Assembly: GCA_900539655.1 (NCBI GenBank) | Contig: UQCR01000017.1 | Coordinates: 1-64,000, forward strand | Origin: an uncultured Robinsoniella sp. | GTDB lineage: Bacteria; Bacillota; Clostridia; Lachnospirales; Lachnospiraceae | Length of the DNA: 64,000 bases | Reading direction: 5' to 3' | Part shown: in pieces, positions 60,712 through 64,000 of the stretch | Position numbering within the stretch: position 1 is the first letter of the stretch | Layout: the number at the start of each line of letters is the position of its first letter | The notes under the pieces: model-generated | The model's database searches: none | What the model was told of the DNA's origin: nothing | Seen by the model: only the letters and a program-made list of their open reading frames with translations | Position numbers and translations under genes: made by a program

Positions 60712-63700
60712 TTACTTTCTTATCACAACTGTTTTACTCTGTCCCTTATTAGCCATTAGTTTCTGGTATGCTTTTAATTTAGAAGACGGAACCCGGATAA
60801 CCGCTCTTTTATGAATGTTCTTAAATGTATTCTTATTCACCTTTTTCAACACTTTGGATTTTACCGTTATCTTCTTCAATTGCTTTGCGCCTGAAAAAGC
60901 AGAACTATGGATTACTTTTACATTCTTGTCGATTATTACGGTAGTTAACCTCTTATTATTCTTAAATGCTTCTCTTCCAATCTCCGTTACTTTATAACTG
61001 TAATTTCCAATCTTAACAGAAGCTGGAACCTTTGCTAATTTTAAGGTTCTTTTCACCGGCTTTAAGAATCTTACCGTACCCGATTTTACAGATGAATTAA
61101 TGACTCTGTACTGGTAACTTCCTACTGTATAGACCTTTCCTTTTCTTGCTGAAATGACGAATGTCTTTGTAATGCTGCCATTATATCCGCCTTTTCCGGT
61201 GAGAATGAGCTGGGCATTTCCCGGATATACATTGTTTTTATAGGTAAGGGTATAATCAGTTCCTTCTTTTAATACTTTGCTTCCATATTTCACCGTTACA
61301 GACGGTCTTATGGATTTACCTGTATGCGTCTGGCGTGATATGCTGCTGATTGACAGTTTTGCGATATCTATTGGCTGCTGCACATTGCTATCCGGTTTTT
61401 TCGTCAGTCCTTTAATTGCCCCCTCCAATGCTCTTGCTGCTGCATCTACTTCTGCCTGGGTTGCATTTTCGGAAAGCCTTACTGCTGCTTCCAATGCATT
61501 TTTAAACAATCTTACACTCTCATCTGTGTATAACATCAATTCGGCTGCCGTAACTGCCCGGGCTTTCTGTATCAGTGCATTCAACTGGTCACGGAAGACC
61601 GGAGGTTTCTCTGTCAGACCTTTGATTGCTGCATCCAGAGTTTCTGCTGCTGCATCTACTTCTGTCTGGAACGCATCTTTTGAAAGCCTTACTGCTGCTT
61701 CCAGAGCATTTTTAAATGTTCTGGCACTATCATCTGTATACTTTTTAAGATCCGTATCTGTAATGGCACAAGCCTGTTCAATCAGTTGATCCAGCTGTTC
61801 CCAGGATACCGGTTCTCTCTGTAAGGTTACGTAGACGCTCTTTGTTATTTCACCGTCTGTTGTCATTGTTTTGCTCAAATCCAGATATCCCTCTGCGGTA
61901 ACAGTATATGTATAGGTACCTGCCGGCAATAAGTAACTTCCATCCGCTTCCGGCTCGTAACCTTCGATGGTAACTGACGCATCCTGAGGATCTGTTTCCA
62001 ACACAACTCTTGTAACTTCAGAACTTGTCTTAAATCCCCTGACTTCAACGTTATCAATATACGCGGCATTTACACCTGCTTTTCCTGAGAAGGAGAAATA
62101 CAGACCGCCTCCTCCGTTCAATCCGGCAACATCACGTTCTGCCATCCAGTTTTCCGGCTCTTCCAAATCTTTATTCCAGATTTTGATAGCCATATGGCTG
62201 TTGGATGTCTGCATCTTCACGGTATACCAGGTATCCGGCTGAACCGGATAATCATCATTGCTGATTCCGGTAAGGTTGTTTGCATTGCCATTTACATTCT
62301 GCTGCAGGAGAATACCTCCCCATCCCGGCAGGATTGGGTATGCATACATACTGTCCGGACCCAGGTTCTGGAAGTAATTGCTTGGATAAAGGCCTTCCAG
62401 ACCGCCAAGGGGATTCTGGTACATATAATCAAAGGTCATTACTGTATTTTCCCAGTTAGCCTTGCGTATCAGCCTTACATCCTGCCCGATTCCATCTAAT
62501 TTTAATAATTTCCCCGATTCCTGTTCTTCAATTTGGATTGCATCTCCGTTAATAGCGGTATACCCTTTTGTATCCATATCTGTGAGTTTACCTGGGGCAT
62601 ACTCCTCAAAATTATCTTCAAAGATAAGATCTCCCGGCTGTAAATCTACCGTAAATCGAATAGTTCTGGTCTTTTCAGTATTTCCTGCCCGGTCCACTGC
62701 CCTGTAAGACAGTACATAGTCACCGTTTTTTACAAATAAAAGTGGTTCCGTATAAGATATAAACTCTCCGTCATCCAGCCTGTATTCAATATCTGCTAAT
62801 CCGGACCCGTCATCTTCTGCTGATAGGTCTGCCTGCACCTGGCTGTTATAAACTACTTGATTTTCCGTATTCCGGTTTCCGGTCAGATAAGCCGTCGTTA
62901 CCGGTGGGGTTTTGTCAGCTGATACGTCTTCTGTCACTCCGGACTGATATCCATATACACCCAGGTTATCAATGCTTGCCTTTTCTCCGTCCCTTAAGCT
63001 AGTCAGCTGCACCAAAAGCCCGCCTTTATCCACTCCGGAGAACGTGGTTGTAGAATTCCATAATGAGGGTTCCGGCTTTCCTTTTTCCCATACCTTAACT
63101 TTCATTTCCTGTCCGACTATGGCAATTTTAGTGCTGTACCAGGTGCCTACATTATAACTGAACTTTCCGCCGCCGCCCGGTCCGTTCAGGCTGCCGTCCA
63201 CATACTGCTGGTAACCCAGCCCATTGCTGTAATTTGGCGTAAGGAGAACGAGGTATTTATTGCCGTGATCCCGGAATCTCGGTGAGAGAAAAAATCCTCC
63301 GAAATCCTGTGGATTTACGTCATATCTAAGGTCCATGGTCAGCATGACATCCTGCCATTCCCCATTCTTTTCCAGACGGGCATCTGCCCCGCCAGACTTA
63401 TTGATACGCAGAAACTGCGTTCCGTCCTCATTTTTCTCAACATATGCGCTGTCCACAATAGCTGTATAGCGGTTTGAAGCAGTTTCCTGATCCGCTAATT
63501 TGCCCGTTTCGTAATCCTCAAAGTCATCCTTAAACAACTCTTCTGTAAAATCGCCTACATTTATTTTCTTTGCATTACTCTGTACTCCATTTGCACTTTC
63601 TATATACACAGTGCCGCTTATAATACCACCCGGCATACGCAGTAATATTTTTTTAGCCGTCCAGCTGATGATATTACCGGACTGGGCATCCAGATATACA

Positions 63701-64000
63701 GGGCCGTCGGCTCCGCTCAGAACCACTTTTCCTGTTTCCCTGCCAAAGTTTCCTTCCAGCATCACCTTGTCACCGGATGAAATAAATTCCGGGGCAGTCA
63801 GTTTATTTAACTCAATTGGAATAATAATTTCTCCACTGTCTTCCTGAACTCCTGCATTTGCTGCAAGTTCTGCCGGATAACGGCTGTTATCAGGCGCTAC
63901 TCCGTAAAAGTTATTGCCACCGTCTACATAATGGTCTGCCTTGTAACCATAGGTATGCTCACGTACATTGTGATTTAAGTCTACCTGGACATTGTAGGTA
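60712..64000 (-). CDS. Secreted beta-helix multidomain protein, 5' part outside the window
   Basis: About 1096 codons are visible. The frame stays open to the window edge, so the gene is partial; an internal start near 63765 is not real. The first visible residues (YNVQVDLNHNVREHTYGYK...) align with the end of the beta helix of the neighbouring protein (CFYNIREFTWGHR...). Then come IPT-like, concanavalin-like (DDFEDYETGKL), Ig-like, concanavalin-like (DNFEEYAPGKL), PEGA (VVLETDPQDASVTIEGYEP) and two FIVAR-like repeats. An Ig-like domain and BspA-type leucine-rich repeats (LRR_5; ITEIGREAF-like and VIHSSAFSGAKQL) close the protein. Its tail thus differs from its two paralogues, which end in InlB and FN3 modules. 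It is the first visible gene of the operon. Confidence 0.85.
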   Translation of the reverse strand, partial: TYNVQVDLNHNVREHTYGYKADHYVDGGNNFYGVAPDNSRYPAELAANAGVQEDSGEIIIPIELNKLTAPEFISSGDKVMLEGNFGRETGKVVLSGADGPVYLDAQSGNIISWTAKKILLRMPGGIISGTVYIESANGVQSNAKKINVGDFTEELFKDDFEDYETGKLADQETASNRYTAIVDSAYVEKNEDGTQFLRINKSGGADARLEKNGEWQDVMLTMDLRYDVNPQDFGGFFLSPRFRDHGNKYLVLLTPNYSNGLGYQQYVDGSLNGPGGGGKFSYNVGTWYSTKIAIVGQEMKVKVWEKGKPEPSLWNSTTTFSGVDKGGLLVQLTSLRDGEKASIDNLGVYGYQSGVTEDVSADKTPPVTTAYLTGNRNTENQVVYNSQVQADLSAEDDGSGLADIEYRLDDGEFISYTEPLLFVKNGDYVLSYRAVDRAGNTEKTRTIRFTVDLQPGDLIFEDNFEEYAPGKLTDMDTKGYTAINGDAIQIEEQESGKLLKLDGIGQDVRLIRKANWENTVMTFDYMYQNPLGGLEGLYPSNYFQNLGPDSMYAYPILPGWGGILLQQNVNGNANNLTGISNDDYPVQPDTWYTVKMQTSNSHMAIKIWNKDLEEPENWMAERDVAGLNGGGGLYFSFSGKAGVNAAYIDNVEVRGFKTSSEVTRVVLETDPQDASVTIEGYEPEADGSYLLPAGTYTYTVTAEGYLDLSKTMTTDGEITKSVYVTLQREPVSWEQLDQLIEQACAITDTDLKKYTDDSARTFKNALEAAVRLSKDAFQTEVDAAAETLDAAIKGLTEKPPVFRDQLNALIQKARAVTAAELMLYTDESVRLFKNALEAAVRLSENATQAEVDAAARALEGAIKGLTKKPDSNVQQPIDIAKLSISSISRQTHTGKSIRPSVTVKYGSKVLKEGTDYTLTYKNNVYPGNAQLILTGKGGYNGSITKTFVISARKGKVYTVGSYQYRVINSSVKSGTVRFLKPVKRTLKLAKVPASVKIGNYSYKVTEIGREAFKNNKRLTTVIIDKNVKVIHSSAFSGAKQLKKITVKSKVLKKVNKNTFKNIHKRAVIRVPSSKLKAYQKLMANKGQSKTVVIRK

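Noticed and set aside
63766..64000. Start of the last gene at the internal methionine near 63765
   Set aside because: The frame is open to the window end and the residues upstream match the beta-helix C-terminus of the paralogue, so the gene is simply cut by the window.

Overview
The window looks like a chromosomal segment of a gut Clostridia/Lachnospiraceae-type Firmicute. The grounds are moderately low GC, strong AGGAGG-type ribosome binding sites, YesM/YesN two-component regulation of sugar ABC transporters, an RsgI-type anti-sigma factor, FIVAR and dockerin modules on secreted glycosidases, and Ig-like/InlB-type repeat surface modules. Nothing shows it to be a plasmid or prophage. No rRNA, tRNA or CRISPR array was found. 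Most genes lie on the minus strand.

Layout. (i) 1-9.6 kb is mixed housekeeping and regulation: an MgtC-family membrane protein; a three-gene unit (secreted His-rich peptide, ECF sigma factor, RsgI-like anti-sigma factor) with an ECF-type promoter; a frameshifted WYL regulator divergent from a flavin-binding split-barrel protein; an orphan sugar-ABC ATPase (UgpC/MsmX type); a DEDDh exonuclease; a tyrosine-recombinase-fold protein lacking catalytic residues; and a PBP5-type D,D-carboxypeptidase. (ii) 9.77-19.1 kb is a catabolic cluster resembling the E. coli yge/hyuA genes: sigma-54 activator, diaminopropionate ammonia-lyase, YgeY-type M20 hydrolase, dihydropyrimidinase, NCS1 permease, N-acyl-D-amino-acid deacylase and an internally deleted RidA. 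A canonical -24/-12 promoter lies in front of the lyase and four repeated enhancer-like boxes lie behind the activator gene. (iii) 19.2-22.6 kb holds an NAD-dependent epimerase and a short UvrA-like ATPase. (iv) 22.7-26.9 kb holds a CprABC-RK-like antimicrobial-peptide resistance module (ATPase, two permeases, response regulator, histidine kinase). (v) 27.1-36.9 kb is a beta-galactoside uptake operon: solute-binding lipoprotein, two permeases, YesN regulator, YesM kinase and GH2 beta-galactosidase, probably powered by the distant UgpC ATPase. (vi) 37.0-45.2 kb encodes two very large secreted proteins with FIVAR plus dockerin tails: a clan GH-A (GH30-like) glycosidase with three golvesin/Xly-type modules, and an alkaline-phosphatase-superfamily enzyme that also carries a cohesin-like domain. 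(vii) 45.5-48.0 kb holds a lipoprotein of unknown function, a TetR regulator and a MtaA/UroD-type methyltransferase. (viii) 48.1-64 kb is an apparent operon of three giant secreted proteins with shared modules (partial beta-helix protein at the right edge, complete beta-helix protein, GH29 alpha-L-fucosidase), with mannose-6-phosphate isomerase embedded in it.

Together regions v-viii describe surface and extracellular breakdown of galactose- and fucose-containing glycans, with uptake of the products. Cohesin and dockerin modules suggest that some of the secreted enzymes assemble non-covalently. The less ordinary points are the cohesin+dockerin enzyme, the sigma-54 regulon with its collapsed ridA, the His-rich ECF/RsgI unit whose repeat tail continues past its stop codon, the frameshifted WYL regulator, and 15- and 18-bp tandem repeats that could vary in copy number. 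All functions are inferred from sequence recognition alone; no searches were run.
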